DNA of 64,000 nucleotides from Methylococcales bacterium (GTDB lineage Bacteria > Pseudomonadota > Gammaproteobacteria > Methylococcales > Methylomonadaceae). The translations under genes and the position numbers were made by a program. Shown here one piece after another: positions 20,655 to 31,102 of this stretch; the first letter of the stretch is position 1, and every line of letters begins with the position of its first letter. The stretch is from assembly GCA_026399095.1 (NCBI GenBank), contig JAPLRP010000019.1, positions 96,584 through 160,583 on the forward strand, read 5' to 3'. The notes under the pieces were generated by a model. It was not told where the DNA came from. It made no database searches and saw only the letters and a program-made list of their open reading frames with translations.

Positions 20655-21518
20655 ATGGCTGTTGGTAAAGAAATACGCACAAAGATCGCGAGTATCAAGA
20701 ATACTCAAAAGATCACTCGGGCAATGGAGATGGTTGCTGCGAGTAAAATGCGTAAAACAAAAGACAGAATGCAGGCAACAAGGCCCTATTCTAAAAAGAT
20801 TGGCAAGATCATTAAACATTTGGCACAGGCTAATCCAGAGTACAAACACCCTTATCTAGTTGTAAGAGATGTAAAGAGGGTAGGAATTATTTTGGTAAGC
20901 TCTGATAGAGGCTTGTGCGGCGGACTGAATTCAAATTTATTCAGAAAGACGTTAAGCCACTTAGTGCAATGGGATAACGCAAATGTTGAAGTTGATGTTT
21001 GTACCATAGGGACAAAGGCTTTTGGTTTTTTTGGTAATCTTAAAGTAAATTTAGTCGGTCAGGTTTCCAAATTGGGTGACGCTCCGCACCTAAGTGACAT
21101 AGTCGGCGTCATTAGAATAATGCTGGATGCCTACTTGGAAGGCAGAATCGATGAATTGTATATAGTTAGTAATGAATTCGTAAATACCATGACGCAACGA
21201 CCGACTGTTGAACAGTTGCTTCCTGTAGTGGCTTGTGAACTCGACGAAAACTTGAATGGTCATTGGGATTATATTTATGAACCTGACGCTAAAGAGGTTT
21301 TGGATAATCTTTTGACTCGTTTCATTGAATCCAAAGTTTACCAAGGTCTGGTCGAAAATAATGCCTGTGAACAGGCAGCCAGAATGGTGGCTATGAAGAG
21401 TGCTTCGGATAACGCAGGCAATCTTATCAGTGAGTTGCAATTGATTTATAACAAAGCTAGACAGGCTGCAATTACTCAGGAAATTTCAGAAATTGTTGCC
21501 GGTGCCGCCGCTGTTTAA
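20655..21518 (+). CDS. atpG: F1Fo ATP synthase subunit gamma
   Basis: 287 residues. It opens [20 protein letters not shown] with [13 protein letters not shown], has [15 protein letters not shown], and ends with the long helix [12 protein letters not shown]...[20 protein letters not shown], together the rotor stalk signature. 12 bp after atpA. Confidence 0.97.
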   Translation: MAVGKEIRTKIASIKNTQKITRAMEMVAASKMRKTKDRMQATRPYSKKIGKIIKHLAQANPEYKHPYLVVRDVKRVGIILVSSDRGLCGGLNSNLFRKTLSHLVQWDNANVEVDVCTIGTKAFGFFGNLKVNLVGQVSKLGDAPHLSDIVGVIRIMLDAYLEGRIDELYIVSNEFVNTMTQRPTVEQLLPVVACELDENLNGHWDYIYEPDAKEVLDNLLTRFIESKVYQGLVENNACEQAARMVAMKSASDNAGNLISELQLIYNKARQAAITQEISEIVAGAAAV

Positions 21519-21574
21519 TTCGGTAGGGATAGGTTTTTCTGTCCAATGGTTCAGGGCAACAAGGGTAATCATAA

Positions 21575-23011
<1,437 letters not shown>

Positions 23012-23063
23012 TAAGTGCATCTCCCTGCCTGGCGGTTGGGAGATTATTGATACAGGTAAAAAA

Positions 23064-23486
23064 ATGACCATGACCGTACATGTAGACATCGTAAGTGCAG
23101 AAAAGGAGATATTTTCCGGATTGGCCGAAATGGTATTTGCTCCAGCTGAACTTGGCGAAGTGGGTATATCGCCTCGGCATGCCCCGTTAATAACAAAGCT
23201 TAATGCTGGAGAAGTTCGTGTAAAGGTTAGTGCTAGCGAAAGTTATCCCTTTTTTATATCCGGTGGACTTTTAGAAGTTCAACCTCATTTGGTGACTATT
23301 TTGGCTGACACAGCAATCAGAGCCAATGATATTGACGAAGCGGCTGCATTGGATGCCAAAGCTAAAGCAGAAGAAGCACTGACTGATAAATCAGGTAAAA
23401 TTGATTATGCGACTGCGCAGTCTCAATTGTCACAGGCTGTCATGCAATTAAGAACTTTGGACAGGTTTAGAAAGCGTGGTGGATAA
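23064..23486 (+). CDS. atpC: F1Fo ATP synthase subunit epsilon
   Basis: 140 residues. VDIVSAEKEIFSGLAEMVFAPAELGEVGI and PRHAPLITKLNAGEVRV belong to the N-terminal beta-sandwich, and the helical C-terminal part (AAALDAKAKAEEALTD) is present, so inhibitory epsilon function is likely. Last gene of the operon, closed by a terminator. Two ATGs, two codons apart, are possible starts. Confidence 0.95.
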   Translation: MTMTVHVDIVSAEKEIFSGLAEMVFAPAELGEVGISPRHAPLITKLNAGEVRVKVSASESYPFFISGGLLEVQPHLVTILADTAIRANDIDEAAALDAKAKAEEALTDKSGKIDYATAQSQLSQAVMQLRTLDRFRKRGG

Positions 23487-23540
23487 CAATAGAGTAGTTC
23501 TATTGTTTTAGTAAGCTAACGAAGTCTATAAAATTTAATT

Positions 23541-23580
23541 AAAAGCCCGATAACGTAAACTACGCTATCGGGCTTTTTTT
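23541..23580 (+). terminator. Rho-independent terminator of the atp operon
   Basis: AGCCCGATA-A-CGTA, loop AAC, TACG-C-TATCGGGCT: a 13-bp stem with one mismatch, followed by seven T residues ending at 23580. It separates atpC from glmU. Confidence 0.9.
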
Positions 23581-23597
23581 GTTTAACGGAAACTGAT

Positions 23598-24965
23598 ATG
23601 AAAATTACGACTATTATTCTTGCAGCCGGTAAAGGCACGCGTATGCGTTCTGAGTTACCCAAAATTTTGCATAAAATTGCAAACAAAACATTGCTACAAC
23701 ATGTTTATGACATGAGCTACCAGCTCAGTAATAATGCCATTAAAATTGTATATGGTCATGGAGCAGACTTGGTAAGGGACACATTAAAGGCTTTAGCTGT
23801 CGATTGGATTGAGCAAAAACAGCAGTTAGGAACGGGCCATGCGGTTATGCAGGTTAGTGATCAAATTGCGAATACCGATATTGTTTTAATTCTTTATGCT
23901 GATGTCCCTTTATTAAAGCTGGCTACAGTAAAGCAATTAATCGCAAATGTTAATGATCAATCACTGGCGTTATTGACAGTTAATCTTATAAATCCAACTG
24001 GCTACGGCAGAATAGTAAGGAGTGATTCTGGACAAGTAACGAAAATTGTCGAGGAAAAAGATGCTTCAGCTACAGAAAAACTAATTAATGAAGGCAATAC
24101 TGGCATTATGGCAGTGCAAGGAAAATTCTTAAAAAAATGGTTAAACCAGTTAAATAATAAGAATGCACAAGGTGAATATTATTTAACGGATATTATTGAA
24201 ATGGCGGTTGCTGATGGCTTTAATGTTTTAACCAGTCAGCCTGAATCAGTTGATGAAGTATTAGGTGTTAATAATCGCCTCCAGCTTAGTCACTTGGAGC
24301 GTGTTTATCAACAAGAGCAGGCTGAAATATTAATGGAACAAGGTGTTACTTTAATTGACCCTACCCGCTTTGATCTAAGAGGAACAATAGAGCACTTGGG
24401 GATTGATATAGTTATTGATGTCAATGTCATTATTGAGGGAAAAAACAGTATCGGCAATAACGTTAAAATAGGTGCGAATACACATATAAAAGATTCCATA
24501 ATTAACGATAACGTAGAAATTCTTGCTAACTGTATCATAGAAAATGCAGTTGTAGGGCAGGGGAGTAAAGTCGGGCCTTATGCTAGGCTTCGTCCTGAGA
24601 CAGTTTTAGCAGAAAATGTACATATCGGAAATTTTGTTGAGATTAAAAAATCATCGGTAGCCGCATTTAGTAAAATAAATCATTTAAGCTATATTGGTGA
24701 TAGTACAGTTGGTTCAAAAGTTAATATTGGAGCTGGAACCATTACTTGTAATTATGATGGGGTGAACAAATTTAGAACCATTATTGAAGATGGTGCCTTC
24801 ATTGGTTCGGATACCCAATTGGTCGCTCCGGTAACCATTGGTAAAAATGCTACAATTGGAGCAGGGTCAACAATCACTCGAAACAGTCCCGAGAATCAAC
24901 TGACCTTAAGCAGAGTCAAGCAAGTTTCTCTCGCTGGTTGGCAGCGACCGGTTAAACACGAGTAA
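23598..24965 (+). CDS. glmU: Bifunctional GlmU uridyltransferase/acetyltransferase
   Basis: 455 residues. N-terminal pyrophosphorylase: LAAGKGTRMRSELPK, QLGTGHAV and YADVPLL. C-terminal left-handed beta-helix with isoleucine-patch repeats (IGNNVKIGANTHIKDS and onward) and GAGTITCNYDG, the acetyltransferase block. It makes UDP-GlcNAc for peptidoglycan and LPS. Downstream of atp and just before glmS, an arrangement seen in many gammaproteobacteria. Confidence 0.97.
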   Translation: MKITTIILAAGKGTRMRSELPKILHKIANKTLLQHVYDMSYQLSNNAIKIVYGHGADLVRDTLKALAVDWIEQKQQLGTGHAVMQVSDQIANTDIVLILYADVPLLKLATVKQLIANVNDQSLALLTVNLINPTGYGRIVRSDSGQVTKIVEEKDASATEKLINEGNTGIMAVQGKFLKKWLNQLNNKNAQGEYYLTDIIEMAVADGFNVLTSQPESVDEVLGVNNRLQLSHLERVYQQEQAEILMEQGVTLIDPTRFDLRGTIEHLGIDIVIDVNVIIEGKNSIGNNVKIGANTHIKDSIINDNVEILANCIIENAVVGQGSKVGPYARLRPETVLAENVHIGNFVEIKKSSVAAFSKINHLSYIGDSTVGSKVNIGAGTITCNYDGVNKFRTIIEDGAFIGSDTQLVAPVTIGKNATIGAGSTITRNSPENQLTLSRVKQVSLAGWQRPVKHE

Positions 24966-25017
24966 ATGGAAGCAGGACATAGTGTAGTGTCTGAAATAAT
25001 TACCGAGGAATATTAAT

Positions 25018-26847
25018 ATGTGTGGAATTGTCGGTGGAATAGCACAGCGTAATGTTGTGCCCATTTTATTGGAGGGCTTAAAACGGCTGGAATATCGTGG
25101 TTATGATTCTGCAGGATTAGCGGTAATCAATAATCAGGTAATCTACCGGAAGAGAGAACTTGGAAAAGTTAAAGGTCTTGAGGAATTATTACATGCCGAT
25201 CCTATCTTGGGTAATATTGGCATTGCCCATACCCGATGGGCTACTCATGGTAAGCCAAGTACTGAAAATGCTCACCCTCATGTTTCTAGTGATAAAGTTG
25301 CGGTAGTACATAATGGTATTATCGAAAATCATGAATTGTTACGGAGTTCGCTGATAAAGAACGGTTACGAGTTCACCTCAGAAACAGATACTGAAGTAAT
25401 TGTTCATCAACTCGACCAATTAATGGAATCATCTGTAGGATTTTTAGATGCCGTCAAACTGGCTATAAAAAAACTGGAGGGTGCATACGCTCTAGGAATA
25501 ATTAGTACAGCCGAACCTGATACATTAGTGGCTTGTAGAAAAGGTAGTCCGTTAGTTATTGGCGTAGGTATTGGTGAATATTTTATTGCTTCCGATGTGG
25601 CAGCATTACTGCCTGTTACTCGACGGTTTATCTTTTTGGAAGATGGCGATGTGGCCTCGATAAGCATTGATAAGCTTATTATTTATGATGTAAATGATAA
25701 GGTCGTAAGTCGGCCCATTAAGGAAAGTAATCTTACTGCAGATTCGGTTGATAAAGGAGAATATCGGCATTACATGCTGAAAGAAATATATGAACAACCT
25801 TTTGCTATTTCACAAGCACTTGAAGGAAGATTTATTAACAATCGCTTACAAGAAAGCACTTTTGGACATAATGCGACTGAAGTATTCGATAATATTAAAT
25901 CAGTACAAATTTTAGCCTGCGGCACCAGTTATCATGCTGGTCTGGTTGCACGATATTGGCTTGAAAAGCTCGCTCGCGTACCTTGCAATATTGAAGTCGC
26001 CAGTGAATTTCGCTATAGAAGTCCAGTACTAGCAGAGGATACTTTAATAGTAACTATCTCGCAGTCGGGCGAAACAGCTGATACCCTTGCGGCATTACAA
26101 GAAGCTAAAAAGCTGGGAGCCAAATATTCTTTAGTGGTTTGTAATGTTCCGGAAAGTTCGTTGGTCAGAGAATCTGATCTGGTCTTGATGACTCGTGCGG
26201 GACCTGAAATTGGTGTTGCTTCAACCAAAGCATTTACTACGCAATTAACAGCACTGATGTTGTTGGTCATTGCAATAGGAAGACGATTTGAACTCACAGA
26301 GCAATTAGAGCAAAAAATTACCTCGGCATTATTTCGTTTACCAGGAAAAATTGAAGCAGTTTTACGACTGGATGATGAAATTAAACTCTTGGCTGAACAA
26401 TTTGCAGAAAAGGAACATGCCTTGTTTTTGGGCAGAGGTAGTCACTATCCTATTGCAATGGAAGGCGCGTTAAAGTTAAAAGAAATTTCTTATATTCATG
26501 CAGAAGCTTATCCCGCAGGCGAGTTAAAGCACGGTCCTTTGGCATTGATAGACGCTGATATGCCGGTTATAACCGTTGCCCCTAATAACAGTCTACTGGA
26601 AAAGCTGAAGTCAAATATTCAGGAAGTTAGCGCCAGAGGTGGGCAATTATTTGTTTTTATGGATGAAACCTTAGTCACTTCAGCTGATGATAATGTACAG
26701 ATTATAAAAGTACCTCAAGTCGAAAATGAAATTTCACCGATTGTCTATACCGTTCCGTTACAATTATTATCGTACCATGTCGCTGTCTTAAAAGGTACGG
26801 ATGTAGATCAACCGAGAAATCTTGCAAAATCTGTTACAGTTGAATGA
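25018..26847 (+). CDS. glmS: Glutamine--fructose-6-phosphate aminotransferase
   Basis: 609 residues. The nucleophilic cysteine is residue 2 (MCGIVGG) of the glutaminase domain, with RGYDSAG and HTRWATHG. Two SIS domains follow (ACGTSYHAG; TISQSGETADTLA; STKAFTTQL), ending with the conserved ...PRNLAKSVTVE. Supplies glucosamine-6-phosphate. 52 bp after glmU. I see no glmS ribozyme; in the gap, AGGAATATTA supplies the ribosome binding site. Confidence 0.97.
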   Translation: MCGIVGGIAQRNVVPILLEGLKRLEYRGYDSAGLAVINNQVIYRKRELGKVKGLEELLHADPILGNIGIAHTRWATHGKPSTENAHPHVSSDKVAVVHNGIIENHELLRSSLIKNGYEFTSETDTEVIVHQLDQLMESSVGFLDAVKLAIKKLEGAYALGIISTAEPDTLVACRKGSPLVIGVGIGEYFIASDVAALLPVTRRFIFLEDGDVASISIDKLIIYDVNDKVVSRPIKESNLTADSVDKGEYRHYMLKEIYEQPFAISQALEGRFINNRLQESTFGHNATEVFDNIKSVQILACGTSYHAGLVARYWLEKLARVPCNIEVASEFRYRSPVLAEDTLIVTISQSGETADTLAALQEAKKLGAKYSLVVCNVPESSLVRESDLVLMTRAGPEIGVASTKAFTTQLTALMLLVIAIGRRFELTEQLEQKITSALFRLPGKIEAVLRLDDEIKLLAEQFAEKEHALFLGRGSHYPIAMEGALKLKEISYIHAEAYPAGELKHGPLALIDADMPVITVAPNNSLLEKLKSNIQEVSARGGQLFVFMDETLVTSADDNVQIIKVPQVENEISPIVYTVPLQLLSYHVAVLKGTDVDQPRNLAKSVTVE

Positions 26848-26982
26848 AGCAGGTCAGAAATAAGCGCGCAGGTTAAAAGTAAAACTTCACTTCAAATTCC
26901 TTTTACATTATCACTAATGAATAAGGGAAGTGTATTTTGATTAGGGCAATATTGTCCATTTATGAATGGTATTGGAGGCTAT

Positions 26983-27651
26983 ATGCGACTTTTACTGGTT
27001 GAAGACGATGAAATATTAGGCGATGGTCTGGTTGCCGGTTTAAAAATGGAAGGCTACGCTGTCGACTGGCTAACAAATGGGAAATTGGCTGATGAAGCAT
27101 TAAAATTAAATGCTTATGAGTTAATTGTATTAGATCTTAATTTGCCGGATATGGATGGGATGTCTATTTTGAAGGCGCTAAGAGCTCGTAAAGATGAAAC
27201 TCCCGTTATGGTTCTAACTGCAAAAGATACCATTTTTGATCGGGTATCCGGCTTGGATAGTGGCGCGGATGATTTTGTTATTAAGCCGTTTGAATTGGAC
27301 GAGGTTTGTGCTCGTTTAAGGGCGTTGGCAAGGCGAAGTGAAGGTAGAAGTGCTCCGACTATTGAACATAACGGTATTATTTTGGATCCAGCGTCTCATC
27401 AAGTAACGGTAAATAATGACAAAATAGAGTTGTCGCAAAAAGAGTTTGAGATATTGAGTTTTTTGATGAGTAATATAGGTAAGGTGGTTTCACGCTCCAG
27501 ACTTGAAGAAAGTCTTTACTCATGGGATTCGGATGTAGAGAGCAATACCGTTGAGGTGCATATTCATTATCTTAGAAAAAAATTAGACCCCGGGCTGATT
27601 CGAACAGTTAGAGGGGTAGGATATATTATTGATAGTCCAGATGAGTCATGA
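26983..27651 (+). CDS. OmpR-family response regulator
   Basis: 222 residues from the ATG at 26983, preferred because TTGGAGG precedes it and MRLLLVEDDE is the usual receiver start. Phosphoacceptor Asp51 is in IVLDLNLPD, the acidic pair is at residues 8-9, and the conserved Lys101 is in IKPFELDEV. A winged-helix domain with SQKEFEILSFL and VEVHIHYLRKKL, RTVRGVGYII completes it. Closest in style to the QseB/PmrA group. Overlaps the kinase gene by 4 bp (ATGA). Confidence 0.93.
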   Translation: MRLLLVEDDEILGDGLVAGLKMEGYAVDWLTNGKLADEALKLNAYELIVLDLNLPDMDGMSILKALRARKDETPVMVLTAKDTIFDRVSGLDSGADDFVIKPFELDEVCARLRALARRSEGRSAPTIEHNGIILDPASHQVTVNNDKIELSQKEFEILSFLMSNIGKVVSRSRLEESLYSWDSDVESNTVEVHIHYLRKKLDPGLIRTVRGVGYIIDSPDES

Positions 27652-29258
27652 ATTATTCACTACGACAATTATTGTTGGTTAGTTTACTTTCAGCATCTAT
27701 GCTGATTTGGGGTGTTGCAGCTTATTTGAATTATAAAGTGACGAGGGACGAAGTCGCTAATTTATTCGATGCAGAATTGGCGCAATCAGCGAAAGTACTA
27801 AATGCTTTTGTGGAAAGTTTGCTGCGTGAAGGCTCGTTGTCGGGTCACTGGAGTAAGGAACAAGATAAAGCTGAGGAGGTTTTGCATACCTATGCTCTAA
27901 AACGTAAGTTTAAAGGTAAAAGTGCTTATCAATTATGGTCCGAGGACGATGGTTTATTGCTGCGTTCTGAAAATACACCTGCATTTTCAGTGCATGGCTT
28001 CAATCAAACCAATATTGATGAACAGTTATGGCCGATATTCGATGAGTTGTTAAAAGCAAATGCACTAGGTCATAAATATGAAAGAAAGATAGCATTTCAA
28101 TTATGGTCTAAAAAAGATGGGTTAATGTTACGGTCTGATAGTGCTCCAAAATTTTCTTTTTCTTCTTCGGATCATGGCTTCAGCGAAACTAATATTGATG
28201 GCCATGAGTGGCATGTTTTTAGTATTGCTAATGCAACGGGGGAATATGTTATTCATGTCGGTCAAAAAGAAGAGATTCGTGCTGAATTAACGGATGAAAT
28301 TTCATCTCAATTGGTTGTTCAGTTTCTCGTTGGTCTTCCATTTCTGGGTATAGTTATTTGGGTTATCGTGGGCTTGGTTTTAAAACCGCTTAACAGGTTG
28401 GAAAAAGCGCTAGCCAAACGTGAAGCAAGTTACCTCAAGCCGTTATCAATAAAAAGATTGCCCAATGAAATTGTACCGGTAGTTAATGAGATCAATAATC
28501 TCTTTGTTCAGCTTGAACAGGCATTTGAACATGAGCGTCGATTTACCGCTGATGCTTCTCACGAATTAAGAACACCGTTAGCCGGTTTGTTGACACAAGC
28601 TCATGTAGCTTTAAGAACTACCGATGAAGAAGTGCGTAAGCATGCGCTTTCACGTATTAAACAAGGCGTTAATAGAATGACCTATATGGTGCAGCAATTG
28701 CTGACCTTCTCAAGGATTGAATCTAATACGGAGTTTTTAACCAAACAAAATACGATGGTCAGTCGTGAAGTAATTCATGTTATTACCGAGCTCGATCCTG
28801 AGGCACATAAGAAACAGATTGTTATTGAGTTTGTTGAGGACAATGCCGTTCCAGTGATTGTTAACGGGCCTTTAGTTTCAATTTTACTTCGGAATATTAT
28901 TGATAATGCTATTAAATATACCCCACCAAAAGGCAACATTTTAATAACAGTGACGGGGCAAGAGAAATATCTACAAGTTTGTGTTGAAGATTCTGGGCCG
29001 GGTATAGCGCCCGACCAATATGAAAAATCTCTTGAGCGTTTTCATCGTTGCGTTGAAACAGCGAATACGGCAAAGGGTACCGGACTTGGGTTTTCGATTG
29101 TGCAGCGTATTGCAGCGATTCATAATGCCGACCTGATTTTGGGCGTGTCCCAATTTGGTGGTCTAAAAGTGACAGTGTTGTTTCCTTTGCCCATAAGGCC
29201 GGTTGATAACGCATGGCAAAAGAAATTAAGTTTCTTTAGTATCAGAAAAAGCAGTTAA
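27648..29258 (+). CDS. Sensor histidine kinase with duplicated periplasmic sensor
   Basis: 536 residues. A transmembrane helix at about 8-28 is followed by a periplasmic region, a second helix at about 222-246, then HisKA with His305 in FTADASHELRTP, an N box NIIDNAIKYTPP, G1 VEDSGPGI and G2 GTGLGFSIVQ. The extracytoplasmic region resembles the 2CSK_N type sensor of QseC/TctE kinases, but its core occurs twice (residues 82-131 and 139-191), each copy with a (Y/F)QLWSxxDGLxLRS motif and TNID. The duplication lengthens the protein to about 70 residues beyond typical QseC. Stimulus unknown. Confidence 0.92.
   Translation: MNYSLRQLLLVSLLSASMLIWGVAAYLNYKVTRDEVANLFDAELAQSAKVLNAFVESLLREGSLSGHWSKEQDKAEEVLHTYALKRKFKGKSAYQLWSEDDGLLLRSENTPAFSVHGFNQTNIDEQLWPIFDELLKANALGHKYERKIAFQLWSKKDGLMLRSDSAPKFSFSSSDHGFSETNIDGHEWHVFSIANATGEYVIHVGQKEEIRAELTDEISSQLVVQFLVGLPFLGIVIWVIVGLVLKPLNRLEKALAKREASYLKPLSIKRLPNEIVPVVNEINNLFVQLEQAFEHERRFTADASHELRTPLAGLLTQAHVALRTTDEEVRKHALSRIKQGVNRMTYMVQQLLTFSRIESNTEFLTKQNTMVSREVIHVITELDPEAHKKQIVIEFVEDNAVPVIVNGPLVSILLRNIIDNAIKYTPPKGNILITVTGQEKYLQVCVEDSGPGIAPDQYEKSLERFHRCVETANTAKGTGLGFSIVQRIAAIHNADLILGVSQFGGLKVTVLFPLPIRPVDNAWQKKLSFFSIRKSS
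27891..28220 (+). repeat. Intragenic duplication of the kinase sensor core
   Basis: Codons 82-131 and 139-191 of the histidine kinase encode two related segments. Shared landmarks, in order: QLWS, DGL-LRS, a Pro-x-Phe-Ser, HGF, TNID and a Trp followed by Phe. The second copy has a short Ser-rich insertion. The two DNA copies have diverged, so the duplication is old. Confidence 0.85.
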
Positions 29259-29298
29259 GCCTCTAAGTCTACAGAAAAAAATTAGTCCAAGAAAAGCC

Positions 29299-30171
29299 TT
29301 AATAAATCGCCAGATTGTCCGGTTCTTCGATAACAGGATTGGATAATAGGCCTATGCCTTCAATTTCAATTCTGGCGGTTTGTCCGGGTTTCAGATAGCC
29401 CCGAGGCTGCATTTTTACGCCCACACCGCTTGGCGTGCCGGTAGTAATAATATCGCCTGGTTCCAGTGTCATGGCTTGTGATAAATAAGCGACCATTTCA
29501 TAGCAATTAAAAATCATCTGGCGGGTATTACCATCCTGCCGTAGTTCATTATCCACCCAGGTTTTAATCGACAAATTATGGGGGTCGGCTAGCTCGTCAG
29601 AAGTTACTATCCATGGCCCCAGCGGCCCACAGCTATCAAATGATTTGCCAATCGTCATCGTGGGTGAGCGCATTTGCCAATCACGCACCGAAACATCATT
29701 GGCAATGGTAAAGCCTGCAATCACTTGATGTGCTTTATCGATGGGTACATGGCGGCAACGTTTACCGATTACAAAAGCTAATTCTCCTTCATAGTCCAGT
29801 TTTTCAGATACCTTAGGCCTGAGAATTGCATCGCCATGTCCGATAACGCAGCTACTTTGTTTGGTAAAAAAACTGGGATATTCAGGCTTGTCTCGCCCCG
29901 TTTCTGCTATATGATCTGCATAGTTCAGCGCAATTCCCAGATATTTACCCGGCCTTGGTACTGGTGCATTCAGCTTAACCTCATTAAAAGGAATACGTGC
30001 ATTATCGCTGTTAATAAGTTCTTGCATCGCGAGGAATGCTTTAGAGCCAGCAGTCAGAAAATCGATCATGGATGTTGGGATTTTAGCGCTGCCCTGACTA
30101 TCAACAATAGCATCATTTATAACGGCACCAACACGCGCTTGATTGTTATGGGTAAAGGTCACTAGTTTCAT
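29299..30171 (-). CDS. Fumarylacetoacetate hydrolase family protein
   Basis: 290 residues from the ATG at 30171 (AGGAAACACATTCG upstream on the minus strand). FAA-hydrolase core: LGIALNYADHIAETG, the metal-binding glutamates in LDYEGELAFVIGKRC, SVRDWQ and GDIITTGTPSGVG. The family includes fumarylpyruvate and acylpyruvate hydrolases, oxaloacetate tautomerase/decarboxylase-type enzymes and 2-hydroxyhepta-2,4-diene-1,7-dioate isomerases; the exact substrate cannot be read. It is divergent from rpe with no pathway neighbours. Confidence 0.88.
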   Translation of the reverse strand: MKLVTFTHNNQARVGAVINDAIVDSQGSAKIPTSMIDFLTAGSKAFLAMQELINSDNARIPFNEVKLNAPVPRPGKYLGIALNYADHIAETGRDKPEYPSFFTKQSSCVIGHGDAILRPKVSEKLDYEGELAFVIGKRCRHVPIDKAHQVIAGFTIANDVSVRDWQMRSPTMTIGKSFDSCGPLGPWIVTSDELADPHNLSIKTWVDNELRQDGNTRQMIFNCYEMVAYLSQAMTLEPGDIITTGTPSGVGVKMQPRGYLKPGQTARIEIEGIGLLSNPVIEEPDNLAIY

Positions 30172-30272
30172 CGAATGTGTTTCCTGTATGATGGTAATCA
30201 TCGTTGTTTTATAACGAAGATCAACGGGTAAAAAAAAGATATAATAAACAATTTTACGCAGAGGAACCGAAT

Positions 30273-30944
30273 ATGAACGAAAACTGGATTGCTCCCTCCA
30301 TTCTTTCAGCTAATTTTGCCAAGTTAGGCGAGGAAGTTGATAGAGTTTTAGCTGATGGTGCAGATGTTGTGCATTTTGATGTGATGGATAATCACTTCGT
30401 GCCCAACCTGACCATCGGGCCTTTGGTCTGCGAAGCTTTAAGAAAACACGGTGTAACGGCACCGATTGACGTGCATTTGATGGTTGAACCGGTTGATCGC
30501 TTGATTCCCGACTTTGCCAAAGCCGGCGCCAGTATCATTACTTTCCATCCTGAAGCTTCTGTGCATATCGATCGCACACTACAATTAATTAAAGATTGTG
30601 GTTGCAAGGCTGGGTTAGTATTTAATCCTGGTACCCCATTACATTATTTAGATTACGTAATGGATAAATTGGATATGATTTTATTAATGTCTGTAAATCC
30701 TGGTTTTGGTGGCCAATCGTTTATTCCATCTGCTTTAGATAAATTACGTCAAGTTAGATCAAGAATTGACGATAGTGGTTTGAATATTCGTCTGGAAATT
30801 GACGGTGGCGTAAAAACCGACAACATTCGCGCTATTAAAGCAGCGGGTGCTGATACTTTTGTAGCCGGTTCGGCTATTTTCAGTCAGCCTGATTACAAAA
30901 AAGTCATTGACGAAATGCGTGCGGAATTGGCGTTGGCTATTTAG
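30273..30944 (+). CDS. rpe: Ribulose-phosphate 3-epimerase
   Basis: 223 residues from the ATG at 30273, with GAGGAACC upstream; a longer frame from 30204 adds an unrelated leader. [52 protein letters not shown] and LEIDGGV are diagnostic. Metal-dependent epimerisation of ribulose-5-P to xylulose-5-P in the pentose phosphate or ribulose monophosphate context. Precedes trpE, as in many gammaproteobacteria, but the usual gph is missing between them. Confidence 0.96.
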   Translation: MNENWIAPSILSANFAKLGEEVDRVLADGADVVHFDVMDNHFVPNLTIGPLVCEALRKHGVTAPIDVHLMVEPVDRLIPDFAKAGASIITFHPEASVHIDRTLQLIKDCGCKAGLVFNPGTPLHYLDYVMDKLDMILLMSVNPGFGGQSFIPSALDKLRQVRSRIDDSGLNIRLEIDGGVKTDNIRAIKAAGADTFVAGSAIFSQPDYKKVIDEMRAELALAI

Positions 30945-31003
30945 TTTGTAGGGTATGCATCGCGTACCTTTATTGATTGGGTGGTTGTGAAACCGCTTTG
31001 TAG

Positions 31004-31027
31004 GTTGAGTTAGCTTAATAGCCCAAC
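31004..31027. repeat. Degenerate REP-like palindrome
   Basis: GTTGAGTTA-GCTTAA-TAGCCCAAC pairs at eight of nine positions (one mismatch, one G-T) in the gap between rpe and trpE. It resembles the dispersed intergenic palindromes containing GTTGGG/CCCAAC common in related genomes. No T run follows, so a terminator role is weak. Confidence 0.4.
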
Positions 31028-31051
31028 ATCCAGCTTCAATGTGTTATGCGA

Positions 31052-31081
31052 TTGCTAACCCAGCCACGATACTATTATAAA
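31052..31081 (+). promoter_or_regulatory. Possible trpEGDC promoter
   Basis: TTGCTA at 31052-31057 and TATAAA at 31076-31081 with an 18-bp spacer, ending 21 bp before the trpE ATG. The short leader has no Trp-codon-rich peptide and no attenuator hairpins, so classical attenuation is not indicated. Confidence 0.4.
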
Positions 31082-31102
31082 TAGGTTGAATAACAAACCA
31101 CC

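Noticed and set aside
24966..25017. glmS ribozyme upstream of glmS
   Set aside because: The gap after glmU is only 52 bp and shows no ribozyme core; ribozyme control is characteristic of Firmicutes.
30945..31102. Trp attenuator before trpE
   Set aside because: No leader peptide with consecutive Trp codons and no alternative hairpins with a T run.
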